Positions 12,394-24,643 of a stretch of 64,000 bases of DNA are shown in pieces (position 1 is the stretch's first letter; each line of letters begins with the position of its first letter). The stretch covers positions 1,426,001-1,490,000 of the forward strand of contig JACDTU010000002.1 in the NCBI GenBank assembly GCA_022376465.1. Reading direction: 5' to 3'. Source of the DNA: Cubamyces lactineus. Taxonomy: Eukaryota; Basidiomycota; Agaricomycetes; Polyporales; Polyporaceae. The position numbers were made by a program, and so were the translations under genes. A model generated the notes under the pieces. The model made no database searches and had not been told where the DNA came from. It was given only the letters and a program-made list of their open reading frames with translations.

Positions 12394-15266
12394 TTAAAGG
12401 TGCTCGCCCCCGATGCTGTCGATAGCCTTGACGAGGGGAGAAACGACCTCGCCACCCTTCTTCTTGTAGAAGTCGACGACCTTCTTGCCGACTGCCGCAA
12501 TGTCTATGAAGGAACCGCATCAGTCAGAGGTTCGTTCCAAATCATCCGATAAGTGGTTGACGTACTGGGACCGGTGAGACCGAACTTCTCGTAGACCTTC
12601 TTGTACGGGCCAGAAGCACCCCAGCCAGTGAGGCCGAATGCCTAGAAAGCAATGATCTTCAATATCGATGGTCAAGCACAAAGCAAAGACGTAAAATACC
12701 TCGTGACTGTACTTCTGCCAGCCGATGGTCTGCACATCGATGGGCGTAAGCCGTTGACCCTCCACAACACGAGGAACGAAGAAGCACTTACCGAGAGAGC
12801 TTCGACGGCCAGGATGGGGGCACCGCTGCGCAGCACGCTGAGCTTGTACTCCGCAGGCTGCAGGTCGAAGATAGACCAGCAGGGCAAGCTGACAACACGC
12901 GTCTTAATACCCTCGCTTTGGAGTTTCTGCGCAGCCTCGAGGGCGATCGAGACCTCGCTACCGGAGCTGACGATCGTGAGGTCCTCGCCCTCAACCTCGT
13001 GCACGACGTAACCGCCCTTGAGTGCACGCTCGATGGTCGAGCCCTCCAAGTTCGGGAGGTTCTGGCGCGAGAGCGAAAGGACGGAAGGTGTGTGGCGACG
13101 AGTCAACGCGGAGTAGTACGCCGCAGAGGTCTCGTTACCATCGGCGGGACGCCAGAAGTCGAGGTTGGGGATCGCACGCAAGTGAATCGCAGTCTCGATC
13201 GGTTGGTGAGTAGGGCCATCTTCGCCGAGACCGATGGAATCGTGCGTGGCTATCGATCAGAATGAGCATAGAACAGAACCTGATCAGCTGCGAGGGCACT
13301 GACCGACCCAGATGACCTGGTGTTTGCTGAGGGCCGAGAGGCGGACGGCGCCAGCAGCATATGAGACGAAGTTCTATGAAATCTGGTAAGACACCACGAG
13401 TTGGGGGACGATATTCAGGGAAGAACGGACCAAGAAGGTGGCAACGAAGGGGATTATGCCGCCGTACGCGTGCAGACCGTTGGCGATAGCTCCCATACCG
13501 TGCTCACGCACACCGTAGCGGATGTAAGTGCCCTTGTAGCTGCCAAGACCAGTGCTCTCGGGCTGGAAGTCGACCATGGTCTTCGTCCGGGTAAGGTTGC
13601 TGCCAGTCAAATCTGCTGAGCCACCAACGAGCTCAGGGAGAATGGGCACGATCGCAGACAAAACGATTTCGGAGAGCTTCCGAGAGGCCTGCGCCGCGTC
13701 TGAGGGCTTGTAGACGGGCAGAGACTTCTCCCAGCCATCAGGCAGCTTCCCAGCGATGCGGCGCGTAAGCTCAGCATACTCGTTGGGATACTTCTGGCCG
13801 TAAGACGCGACAAGGTCGTTCCACGCCGCCTCGAGCTTGGCACCGCGAGCAGCAACTTCGTGGTAAATGTCGTACGTCTCTTTGGGGACATAGAACGACT
13901 GGTCAGCGGGGAGACCGAACTTGGTCTTCAAAGCCTGGATATCATCAGCCTTCAATGCTAGTGTAGTTAAATTTTGAGCCTATGTGTGTCTGCGCGATGG
14001 ACTGCTGGACGTACGGGAACCGTGGACACCGTGAGTACCCTGCTGCTTCGAGCCGTAACCGATAGTAGTGCGAAGGCGGATGAGGGTAGGCTTGTTCTTC
14101 TCCTTGCGCGCCTCGGCGATAGCGTTGTAGATGCTCTCGAGATCGCTGAAACGCCTATGAATACCTGCCCCAGACGCTTTCGCGAAACTTCATACCTGTC
14201 ACCATTGTCAACGTGAAGCGTCTGCCAGCCGTATGCCTGGAAACGCTTCTCAACGTCCTCAGTGAACGCAACAGCGGTGTCACCGTCGATGGAGATGTCT
14301 AGTAAACTCCTATCAGTCTGACAATTTTTGCCAGCCACAATGTATGGCCAATGGCTCACGGTTGTCATCATAAATCTGGAGGTTGCCATGAGCGCCATCT
14401 TCGCCGTGCAGTATGCCAAATGATTACTCACTGCGATCAGGTTGCCGAGTTGCAGGTGCCCAGCCAAGGAGGCTGCCTCACTGGCAACGCCCTCCATGAG
14501 ACAGCCGTCACCAGTGAACACTGTACCAACGGATCAGCGGCATGACGGAGGCTGAGGCCGGCTGATAGATACCATATGTGTAGTTGTTAATCAAGTCGAA
14601 GCCATCCTTGTTGAAGGTCGCACCCAAGTGCGCCTGAGCAATAGCGAGACCCACACCGTTCGCAAAGCCCTGGCCGAGAGGGCCAGTGGTGACCTCAATG
14701 CCGTCCGTGTGACCCGCCTCGGGGTGGCCGGGCGTCAGAGAGTCAAGCTGGCGGAACTGCTTGAGGTCGTCCATCGAGAGCTTGTAACCCAGCAAGTGGA
14801 GCAAGATGTACTGGAGCGCGCAGCTGACGAATTGGCGCGTACTGAGCACGATGTGTATGTATGCGGGACCTACGTAACTTACGCATGACTGCCATGCGAT
14901 GTGCTTGATTAGAGCATGATCAGGCAAGTGTAGCTGAGTGAACTGGACGCACCCATTGGACAGGACAAAGCGGTCGCGGTTAAACCACTTAGAGTTCTTC
15001 GGGTTGGCGTTGAAGAAACTGATCTCGGAATGAGCAGGAGGTCTTGATGTACATATAGGATATCATACCGAGTGAAGAGGACGTGTGCAACAGGCGCCAT
15101 GCCCATGGGTGCACCTGCACACCTATCAGTCGACGGAACGGAAACTGCTGAGGGGGGGATGCATACCGGGGTGACCGGAGTTGGCCTTGCCGACGACATC
15201 GGCGGCGAGGGCGCGAATGGTCGCGATGGCGATGTCGTCTGCAGAGTGGGCGGTGAACTTGGACAT
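12394..15266 (-). CDS. TKL1: Transketolase
   Basis: Thiamine-diphosphate enzyme of the non-oxidative pentose phosphate pathway. Fifteen minus-strand exons can be joined: 15266-15167, 15114-15069, 15018-14953, 14888-14883, 14823-14573, 14520-14432, 14375-14360, 14298-14196, 14145-14015, 13957-13431, 13373-13304, 13249-12792, 12729-12700, 12641-12566 and 12503-12394. They give 692 residues in one frame, typical for the family. Motifs include [12 protein letters not shown], the cofactor-binding TGDGCLMEG...[19 protein letters not shown] and SRQNLPN. Exon 4 is only 6 bases and exon 7 only 16; both are needed to make the conserved NGHACALQ and IYDDNHISIDGD segments. A TATATA lies about 46 bases before the start, in the short region shared with CMC2. 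Confidence 0.97.
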
Positions 15267-15549
15267 GGCGGAAGGAGAAGAAAGGGTGGGGAGCACCAGT
15301 CAGAAATCGGGCTATATACTCTGGGGCGGGTCACGACATAGCTGATGGTATATCTAATCAAGCATCCCAAGCGCCCTCCGTGCTCCGTCCCAGCGCCTCT
15401 CCCACCCTCCCCGGTCCGACCCTTTCCACCGCTCGCCCATCCCCTCCTCCTCCCTCGCCGTTCCTCACCGCGCTCTCAGACAGGTCTGTGCGTGGCTATT
15501 CTGCGCTGGCACTTGCTCTTCAAGGAATAGAGCACCTCAGGCGGTCGGC

Positions 15550-15928
15550 ATGCATCCACAGCTGACTGAGAAGAAGCTAGGTTCGCATCTTGCTCCGGCC
15601 GTGCCGCTGGACAACCCATTCGCGGTACAATCGCCCAAGACTGATTCATCGTGTTCTCATAGTCTGCCAGGAGTTCATCCAGGCCCTGGAAGCCTGTCAT
15701 GCCAACGGTTGGTCGAGGTGGACAGGTGCCTGTAACCAAGTCAAGCATGACCTCAATATGTGCCTCAGAAAGGAGGTGTGTTCGCGTATACTTACCTTGC
15801 TTCCCCAATCCCCCATTTACATGAACTGTTTAATCCAGCGCATAGATCGCACGACTAAGAATCGCGAAGACGCGAAGGTGCGGCGTCAGAAGACTGAACA
15901 GGCTTGGAAAGAACTACATGACGATTGA
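15550..15928 (+). CDS. CMC2: Cytochrome c oxidase assembly twin-CX9C protein
   Basis: A small mitochondrial intermembrane-space protein that helps complex IV assembly or copper handling. Exons 15550-15580, 15663-15775 and 15839-15928 give 77 residues starting MHPQLTEKK. Two CX9C motifs are intact: C-QEFIQALEA-C and C-NQVKHDLNM-C, as needed for import by the Mia40 disulphide relay. The basic end with TKNREDAKVRRQKTEQAWKE is the usual Cmc2 tail. It is divergent to transketolase, 283 bases start to start, across a CT-rich tract at about 15,385-15,470. Confidence 0.93.
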
Positions 15929-16861
15929 GCCCTCTGAACTTGTCCTTGCAAGCAACCTCCGCTCACTGCACCACGCCTGAGGGCCCAGCGCACTACGGGT
16001 GCCATGACTTGTGCAACGGCATAATTATCTGCGCGCCTTCGTGTCGACGGAATGGAACCCTGCCCTTCTAGGCGATAGATGATAGACACACCCTCACTCG
16101 TGTCATACTGGCCCGTGTTATGGCATTTCCTTCACACGGTCTCGCACGTATACGGCATTGCTCAAGAGATGGGTACCTACGGCGGCACAATGTGCGAGTA
16201 AGTGATCCTCACCCTTGTACTCCTTACAGTAGCCGCCGCGTAGCAAATGGTGGGGTGGCAAACCCACAAAAATCCATGTATACGCCTCAAGCACCTACTT
16301 GAGTGGCCGAGGCACCGAAGAGTGATCTACACAACCCGTTTACGCGCATACGTTTCTATTTCTCTTGCATGCCTTGGAGCCCTCTATACCTTCAGATGGG
16401 CATGGGTGAGTCGTATCATGTAATACCAGTGGGCCTACTCACGCTCAGCGGAGATATTCAGAACTGTTGTGACTAGCAGCTGTGGATTGCGCGGATGTTC
16501 CGTACATCTGTCTTGGTTTGACTACAGGCAGCTGAATTGTCAGTGTGTGGTCCTCTATGAACCGTTCGGCGTCCCATGCACGTTCAATGTCAAGGGTCTC
16601 AGTCTCCCATGTTCTTGGAATGAGCAGCTCGAGTTTCTTCCACTGGACAAACGCCTCCTAACAACTTATGATAATGTCCTCAAACCACGTGAATCCGAGT
16701 CACGTCACCGCTCTGGAGCAGTATTCAAATGGAGTCATTCCCCTTGACTCTAGGCAGGTGGATTTGGGAGTAGGGTACCCGAGTCACTTATGGAACGAAG
16801 GGCAAGGAATATGTATAGCCCTCACGATGGCCACCTGCCCATTAGTACGCGCACGACCAGT
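15929..16861. other. Intergenic, CMC2 to dehydratase 1
   Basis: No coding region is supported. Several short frames exist but none matches a family or joins across plausible introns. The right part should hold the promoter of the first dehydratase gene; I see no clear TATA box. Confidence 0.45.
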
Positions 16862-18265
16862 ATGCTTACTTCCCAACAAAACCGTCTGTATCCCGACAAC
16901 CTGTGGGTAGAGACCCCGCTCATTCGCTCGCCGCATCTTTCCTCCCACCTTCAAGCCGAAGTCTACCTCAAATTAGAAGTGAGAGCCATATCCAAGTTAC
17001 CGACGTCTTACTGACGGTAGGAACCGCAGACGCTGCAACCCACGCAATCTTTCAAGTACCGCGGCATCACCCACTACGCCCAACATGCTTTGCGCACGTA
17101 TGGTCCGGACGTCCACCTCGTCATCGCGTCCAGTGGCAATGCAGGTATTGCGGCAGCGTCTGCGGCCAAGATCCTCAAGCTCCGGTGTACGGTGTTCCTG
17201 CCACATGGTGTGAGCCAGCCGACGATCGACTACATGCGCAGGGAGGGCGCAGAAATCGTCGTCGAGGGCAACTACTACCTGCAGGCGCGCAAGGCCGCGC
17301 AGAAAGCCATCGATGCGGACCCCAAAGCGTCAGTACGCTCTCTCGCGCATCGTCAGACGTGCTCCCGGGCTCCCCAAGGCTAACTCAACAGTGTTGATAG
17401 TGTCATGGTACCCGGATATGACGACCCGTTGCTATGGGAAGGACACGCGAGCTTGGTTCACGAAGTCAAGCAACAGCTTCCAGCGGGAACCAAGCCCGAC
17501 GCGATCTTCTGTAGTTTCGGCGGCGGAGGCCTTGCTGGTGGTATAATCGTAGGTTGCAAAGCTGTAGGCTGGGACGACGGTAGGTAGATACCGCCTCCTA
17601 GACGATCATACATCGATACTCACTTTACCCGTAGTGCCACTGGTAACGGTCGAAACGCACGGCTCGAACTGCTTCTACCAGTCGCTCTCGCTGAACGACG
17701 GGCCATTCGTCGGAGACGTCGCCTCCAGACCGACCCCAGAAGGAACAACGGCAGAATACAATAGAGAGCATGGCGTAACCGTCGCGCATCTCGCTGCGTT
17801 GACGTCTAAGGCGACGTCGCTCGGTGCTTCCTCGCCTTCAGCCGCTGTCGTGAAGATGGCCCTGGAAAGGGAGGGCGATATCAGGAGCGTATGCATCACG
17901 GATGAGATGGCCATGCAGGCTGCTCTCAACTTTGCAGGTTCGTCCGGGCCATCTTTGGATCTATTGGCGCAGGTGTGATCATGGATTTGCGACCCGCTGC
18001 TCTATGCACAGAGGACCACAAGATGCTAGTCGAGTTGGCATGCTCAACCACGATTGCGCCGACATACAAGAGGGACGTCTTCAGCAAGCTTGTTCAGATG
18101 ACGGGCAAAGTGCCGACGGTCGTCCTCGTTCTCTGCGGCGGATTCAAGGTGTCATTGAACGATATGGAAGACTGGAGGCGGGCCGTGGCAGCAGATATCG
18201 CAACAGGCGGGGACTGGGGGGTAGCTTACAACGGCGAGACGTTTACAGCTCCCAAGCTACAGTAA
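16862..18265 (+). CDS. L-serine/threonine dehydratase, copy 1
   Basis: A PLP-dependent ammonia-lyase of the serine dehydratase (SDS/CHA1) type, turning L-serine or L-threonine into pyruvate or 2-oxobutyrate plus ammonia. Exons 16862-16978, 17030-17328, 17392-17579, 17635-17937 and 18012-18265 give 386 residues. The PLP lysine is Lys48 in QSFKYRGI; SSGNAG binds the substrate carboxylate and SFGGGGLAGG holds the cofactor phosphate. It is longer than animal SDS (about 330). A second gene 4 kb away (22106-23488) is about three-quarters identical by eye, with introns at the same places and phases. The start at 16862 (MLTSQQNRLYPDNL) lines up with the start of the second copy. Confidence 0.9.
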
Positions 18266-18356
18266 CTATGCATGATCGCGATACATTTTCGCATGGAATT
18301 TGGACAGCTTGTACATGACTTACACACAGAACACTGCTCCATTCAGCGGTACTTAT

Positions 18357-21300
18357 TCACAACTTCAAAGATACCTCTTTTTGACCCTTGACAACGTCCA
18401 CCTTCCTGACCTGGCCGCCGGCGAAGTAGCTCACCGACGCGACACTAACCTCTCCGCTCGCCACACGCACCACGACCTCGCCATCCTTCCGAGACGCCTC
18501 CACCGTCCCAGCAATAGCCGACCCCTTCCCAGTGGGCACCTCAGTCTGCACAACCTGCCCCTCCTCCAACTCATACACCTGCACCTCCACGCCCGCCCCA
18601 GCAAACTCATAGTCCGGGCGCCCCACGCCGCTCGGCCCCAGACACAGCACGCTGCCCTGGCGGACCCACACCGGGATGTCGTCGATCGGGACGACCTCAC
18701 GCACCCACGCGGGGCCCGCGCGCGTGCGCTCGGGGTGGAAGAACGCCGTCCAGCGCCCGGCGGGGAGGTAGTACTCCGAGGGCTCGCCGTCGGGGACGAA
18801 GACGGGCGCGACGAGGAGCGAGGGGCCGAACATGAACTGCCGGTCGAGGTGTTGCGTCGTGCGGTCGTCGAGGAAGTCGATGAACATCGCGCGTTGGACG
18901 GGGTGGCCTTTGGTGTACCCTTGGAGCGCCTACGACAGACGATTTGGCCGAGTTAGCCCGAAGGGAAGTGCATATTATATGCATTGATAGTCAGGACGTA
19001 CGAGGTTGTAGATGTATGGCATGAGCCTGTGCTTGGCGTCGAGGAACTTGGCCATGTATGTCGCTGCGGCCTCGCCATATTGCCAGGGTACCCTGTAGGA
19101 CATAGACCCGTGCAGGCGAGAATGTGACGAGAACAATCCATACGCAACCCAGCGGTGATAGATCTCGGGAGGAGGATGGCCCTGCCAAAGAGATTATTCG
19201 TTGTGCAATCATCACGATGCGAGCTCATGCGCTGACCTCGAATCCACCGATGTCGTGGGAGGCGAATGCAAAGCCCGATGCAGTCAAGCTCAGGCCACCG
19301 CGGAGCGTCTCTGCCATCGCCTCGAAGGTCGACTCGCAGTCTCCACCCCAATGCTATCGCCATGTCAGCTTGTGCGATGCACCACTATGCGTAATACTGA
19401 TACTCGCCACTGGGAATCTGCGCAGGTAGCATGTTCAGCCTCGATTCAAGTGTACAAACATGCGGGGATGATGCGCACCTTTGCCCTCCAGCTGTGGCAG
19501 ATCGTGCGAAGACCACCGCCTCGCCCTTCCCAAAGCGACGTTCCAGGAGGCGGAAGACCATTTCGTTGTAGATGACCGAGTACGTGTTGTGGACCCGCAT
19601 GGGGTCCGACCCATCGTGGAAGACGACATTTGCATGCGGGATGCGCTCACCGAAATCCGTCTGTAAGTAACGATGATATTGAGCTCGAACTCAGGCGCAT
19701 CGCTAGAGCGCACCCCAACCCCACCTTGAACGTATCCACGCCTAGGTCGACAAGGGCGTCCAGCTTCGCCTCATACCACTTCCTCGCCTCCGGGTTCGTG
19801 ACGTCAACGACGCCCAGCCCAGGCTGCCACAGATCCCACCTTTCTCCTAGGTTAATCCACGCGCCATGCCGCATTCCGAGAAACCGCACTCACTGCCAAG
19901 GCGTGCCGTCCTTGCGCTTGATGAGGTAGCCGCCGCGCACGGCCTCCTGGAAGATGGGCGAAAGCTGGGAGATGTACGGGTTGACTGTCGGGCCGAGGTT
20001 TATCGTCAGTTCACAGTCGGGCAGCACGACTCAGCGGGGTGTGGGGGTTGGGGCGAGAAGAACAAGCACGCAACTCCATACGCAGATCTTGACCCCGTAT
20101 TTTTGCTTGATCTCGGAAAGATAGGCCTTGGGGTCGGGGAAATTGTCGGGGTCGAACGTGAAAGAGCACCTATAAAGACGGTGGGTGTGTGAGATTGCGC
20201 GAGCAGATTGACGCAATGGGTTTAGGCCTGTCTCTTGGCAGAGACGATCAGGAACGGGCTCGCTTACCACTCATATTGCTTCATCCAGAAGCAGTCCAGG
20301 TGGAACACGCGAACGGGGCAGTTCCTGGTCTGCATCCCCTCGAGGAAGCCGGAGACCGTCTTTTCGTCGTACGACGTCAGGAAAGACGTCGAGAGCCACA
20401 GACCGAACGTCCAGGAGGGCAAGAGCCTGTATTAGATTCATGATGAGTAGCCTGGGACACAAGGTAGTGATACCACTTACGCAGGGCGACCGGTTATCCG
20501 CGTGTATCGCTCCAGGATCTATACCGATGTGTGAAAACAGTACTGGCGGGTTTTTCGCAGGCATCCTCACCTCGAGAGGCGTCGGGCCATAGATAATGAA
20601 GTATTCGAGGCTTTCGCCGGCGACACTTGCGCCGACACGACTGACCTTCTCGCTCCCTACCTCAAACTCCACCTCGCCCGGATGGTTGACGAACACGCCA
20701 TAATTGCGGTTCGTCATATAGAAAGGAACGCATTTGTAGGCCTGCTCGCTGGATGTACCGCCATCCTGGTTCCAAATGCTGATGGATTGACCTGCGAATG
20801 CGAATCAGAGCCTGCAGTGTGAAGTCAGTCTACCTCAGCTCTCTTACCATTTTTGACAAATGCGCCGAATTGTTCCCCGAGCCCGTAGATGAGCTCTCCA
20901 GGAGAGAGGTTGAGCTCCGAGTTGATGTATCGCACAGTCTCCGGGTGGTTGTTTGGCTGCGGATTCGAGCTAACATCGGTCGTGAGGCACGAGCTGCTCG
21001 ACGCGCTTCGGAGCGTCCACTTGTACGGCACGTCATAGATGGCCTGATGCTTGAATCCGGCAGCAGTGAGCGTGCGAGTGGGAGACTTGAACGTAATCGT
21101 GTACGGATTCTGGGTGATCTCTGCTCTCAACCCGCCAGACGAGACGGTCCAGGTGGTCTCGGTCTTTGAGAGCGAAACCCTCGGGACGGGCGGGTCGTCT
21201 GGGAAGAGTGCGATGTTGGGAGTCGGGTCGATGTGCTTGAAGTGCTCGATCTTGACACCGATCACACCCTCGGTCGGTGAATGCACCCGGACGCTGAGCA

Positions 21301-21509
21301 CAGGACCTAGAAGGAGAGGCCTGATCAGTGCGCGTCGCGTCAAAAGGCTGGATTGGCATACCTGCCAGGGTATCCCCGCGATGGCGGATGGGCTTGGTGG
21401 AGACTTGGAGGTCATACCCATTGCCATTCTCGAGGCCCTGTACGACCTGGAGTCCGTAGTAGGGCTTGACGCCGCCCTTCAAGAGCCAGAAGCCGTCGTT
21501 GAAACGCAT
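18357..21509 (-). CDS. GH31 alpha-xylosidase
   Basis: An intracellular-type family 31 glycosidase, close to YicI of E. coli, that removes alpha-xylose from xyloglucan-type oligosaccharides. Thirteen exons: 21509-21362, 21306-20848, 20791-20571, 20518-20481, 20426-20268, 20169-20075, 19984-19894, 19839-19725, 19660-19479, 19417-19408, 19353-19237, 19181-19002 and 18929-18357, about 795 residues. No signal peptide is seen; it begins [19 protein letters not shown]. The nucleophile is Asp444 in KTDFGERIP and the acid/base is Asp540 in [17 protein letters not shown] and HWGGDCES also match. Exon 10 has 10 bases and is followed by a likely GC-AG intron (19407-19354); a GT donor three bases earlier would lose one conserved Val. 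The gene lies between the two dehydratases, convergent with one and divergent from the other. Confidence 0.93.
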
Positions 21510-22105
21510 GACGCAGGTGCAGACGGGGACATGGCCTCGCTGGGCGGGATGCCGTGCTTTATACTGATCTGAGGCCGCGAAGAGGACTGGTACGCGGGCC
21601 GCATGCTACCGCACGCGGGGTGCGGGAATACTGCAAGACGAGGGATACCAGGCGCTGGGGCCCGGACTAACAACGGGGATATGGGCTGGCACCGCGGCGG
21701 GCGGTTCGAGGGCGGATAGGCTTCGCACATGACGAGGCTGGGGTGCGATTTGGAAGGTGGGCAGGCGCAGTGGGGAGTGGCGTACGCCCGTGCAGCATGT
21801 GAAGCCGACCTTCGCAGCGAACGTTATCAACGCAGCCAGTGTCCGATGAGACTTGGTCCCCGCGCGCCAACGCCCACAGGCACGACATGACCTTTGCCCG
21901 GATCGCGCGGTCCCCAGCCCCCCCTCCGCGGCGTTCCTCCCGCCTGGTCTCGCCCTCGCCCTTCTGACTCCCGCGTCTACCGGCTAAGTTATGTACGTAC
22001 CATCGCGATTGTCAAGCAAGAAAGTTGATCAATAAGCCTGCTCATTAAGCAGCGTTGTAGTAGTATATCTGATCAGGGAAGAACGTAAACTTGGATTCAG
22101 GCACC
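21510..22105. promoter_or_regulatory. Shared upstream region, xylosidase and dehydratase 2
   Basis: A 596-base region between two divergent starts. It must hold both promoters. I see no strong TATA box or repeated operator. Open frames here are weak and GC-driven. Confidence 0.45.
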
Positions 22106-23488
22106 ATGAGCACCCTTAACCAAGAAGAGACTTTGTATCGCGAGAAGCTCTGGCTTGAGACGCCGCTCGTCCGCTCTATCCACATCTCCTCCCTGTTGCA
22201 GTGCAATGTCTATCTCAAGCTAGACGTGAGTTCACGGCCATCATATCTCGAGCTAGATTCACTGATGGGACTGTCACCAGACTCTGCAACCCGCGCAGTC
22301 CTTCAAGTACCGCGGGATCTCTCACTTCGCACAGCACGCAAAGCGCACCCACGGACCAGACGTCCATCTCATCATTGCATCCGGAGGAAATGCCGGGCTA
22401 GCCGCCGCCTGCGCCGCTAACGTCCTCAAGCTTCGATGCACAGTGTACTTGCCCCATGGGGTGAATCAGTCAACAATCGACTTCCTGCGCAAAGAAGGCG
22501 CTGAGGTCATAATCGAAGGCAACTACTACCTTCAGGCGCTACAGGGCGCGCGCAAGGCGGTCGAGGCAGAGCCTAATAATGCGTGAGCATGCTGCCGAAT
22601 GAACGTAATGTACGCAAGCTGATACGTTGGATAGGGTTATGGTGCCAGCTTATGACGACCCTGTTGTATGGGAAGGACATGCGAGCATGGTCCACGAGAT
22701 CAAGCGACAGCTGCCAGAAGGCACTAAGCCGGATGCCATATTTTGCAGCGTAGGCGGTGGCGGGCTCGCCGGCGGCATCATGGATGGATGCAAGGCCGTC
22801 GGATGGGATGATGGTGAGGGACCTCCCCTTTCCTGGCCCTCTCCTTGGTCTAACGCACCACACAGTCCCACTTGTGACCGTGGAGACGCATGGCTCGAAC
22901 TGCTTCTACCAGTCGCTGTCGTTGAACGATGGACCATTCGTAGGCAGCGTCGCCTCAAGAACTGTCCCTGAGGGCACCCGACCGGAGCACTGCTCCGAGC
23001 ACAACGTTACTGTCGCGCATCTGGCGACGCTCAAGTCAAAAGCAACTTCCCTCGGCGCATCTTCCCCTTCGGCGGCGGTCGTGAGGAAGGCGTTGGACAG
23101 GAAGGGCGGTGTTCGAAGCGTGTGCATCCCCGATGAGATGGCCATGCAGGCCGTGCTGAACTTCGCAGGTTGGTGCTCGGCGCCGCTGTCTTGACGGTGA
23201 CTGTATAACTTACTGGTTGTCCCTTCAGAGGATCATAAAACCCTGGTCGAGCTCGCGTGCTCAGCAACCATCGCACCGGCATACAAGCCCAGCCTCTTCA
23301 CCAAGCTCGTTCCCGAATCCAGGTCCAACAAACTAGCGACGGTCGTTCTGGTCGTCTGTGGCGGCTTCAAAATTTCCTTGGACGACCTGGAAGAATACAG
23401 GCGGATAGTCGCGGCAGACATTGCGGCAGGCGGAGACTGGGAGGTCGCTTACAACGGCGAGACGCTCACGACGGCGAAGGCGGAATAA
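22106..23488 (+). CDS. L-serine/threonine dehydratase, copy 2
   Basis: Paralog of the gene at 16862-18265. Exons 22106-22225, 22281-22582, 22635-22813, 22866-23168 and 23229-23488 give 387 residues. The PLP lysine is Lys49 in QSFKYRGI and the phosphate loop is SVGGGGLAGG. The substrate loop reads SGGNAG instead of SSGNAG, a change at a position that touches the substrate, so the preferred amino acid may differ. The fourth exon is 303 bases in both copies, and all four introns are in the same places, so the pair arose by DNA duplication and not by retroposition. It is divergent to the xylosidase. Confidence 0.9.
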
Positions 23489-23650
23489 TGAGGGGTGGCT
23501 TGCGTAGACGTAGAAATACAATGCGGGAAGGCGACAGCTATTAGAGCGAGATAGATACGAGCAATGGGAAGGGCATAATATCTGCTTCCGCAGCTCAGTT
23601 TCTAGATGGGTCATGGGCAGGTCGTAGATGCACTCACGAGATCCGACTCC

Positions 23651-24040
23651 TCACTTCTGCTGTGCGGCTGCAGCTGCTGCAGCCTCTGCCTCCCGCTGCG
23701 CCTTGCGCTCCAGATTCCTGGCTCTGATCTTTGCGAGCTCCTCTTTTAGCGTTGTGGAGTCCGTAGGAAGGTTCTAAGGTAGAGTCAACCGGAAGAACGC
23801 AGTCCCAAACCCAAAGTTCCGCACCGTGTTGAGCCTATGCTCAGGGGGAAAGATCTTCTCCTTGTACTGAATGGACAAAACATTGAGCCCCGTTGGATTC
23901 ATTTCGAGAGGCTACTCCTGTCCACGTACCGGCAGCACATTCTTCGCGTACCAGTCCGGGTTGCCGTAGTGCACGAGCATCACGACCGGGAAGAAGACGT
24001 ACACCGCGAACTTGAACACCTCGAGATTCGGACCACCCAT
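23651..24040 (-). CDS. PET100: Cytochrome c oxidase assembly protein PET100
   Basis: A mitochondrial inner-membrane factor needed to build complex IV. Minus-strand exons 24040-23930, 23866-23825 and 23773-23651 give 91 residues. The start MGGPNLEVFKFAVYVFFPV contains the family's N-terminal membrane segment; HYGNPDWYAKNVLP and then FPPEHRLNT, NLPTDSTTLKEELAKIRA follow, ending in an Ala/Gln-rich tail. The spacing, length and motif order fit PET100 well. The 3' end converges on dehydratase copy 2 with about 160 bases between stops. Confidence 0.93.
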
Positions 24041-24643
24041 CTTTCCCAACGGTAGATGCTCAAGACTCAAGCGGCGCTCCTGTTTCAAGCTTAATCCGTC
24101 CCGGTCGACGAGCTCGGGAAAGAGAGAACGGGCAGACAGGCGGACAGTGGAGGCAGAGGCGAAGGTGGTACGAGCGCCGCTGGGAAGACGAATAGGAAAG
24201 CCGAGCAGTCTGTTTGGACGCCCGGGCCGATCCAGGCTCGCGGCTGTAACGGGCGCTCGTCTTAGTGATCGGGATTCGGGAAGGAGTGTCGCAACCCAAT
24301 AAGGCAAGTCTATTCGTTCCGATGCCGCCTGGAGACCGCCCACCTTTCTGCAGCCGTGGCCGAGTCGTGATCTTGGCGGCGGGTTCGGAGAATGGATATG
24401 GCATCTCCGCCATGAGCGGCGGATATGTTGCGCGAAGGGCGGGATGGGTATAATAATACGTATATTGAATGAATTGGCATGAGACAGGAACCCGAGCATG
24501 CTCGTGTCTACGATCCACTGGGAGGAAGGGAGAGAAGTCATTCGGTGGCGTCGAATGTCCGGGACATTATCGTATACGTAGGTCACGTCTACCAAGACGC
24601 ATCGGGAAAAGGAACGAATGCAGGGGTCTACCGATCCGACGAC
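24041..24643. other. Intergenic, PET100 to cupredoxin gene
   Basis: This holds the promoter of PET100 and the 3' flank of the cupredoxin gene. Open frames on both strands show no recognisable protein. Confidence 0.45.
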
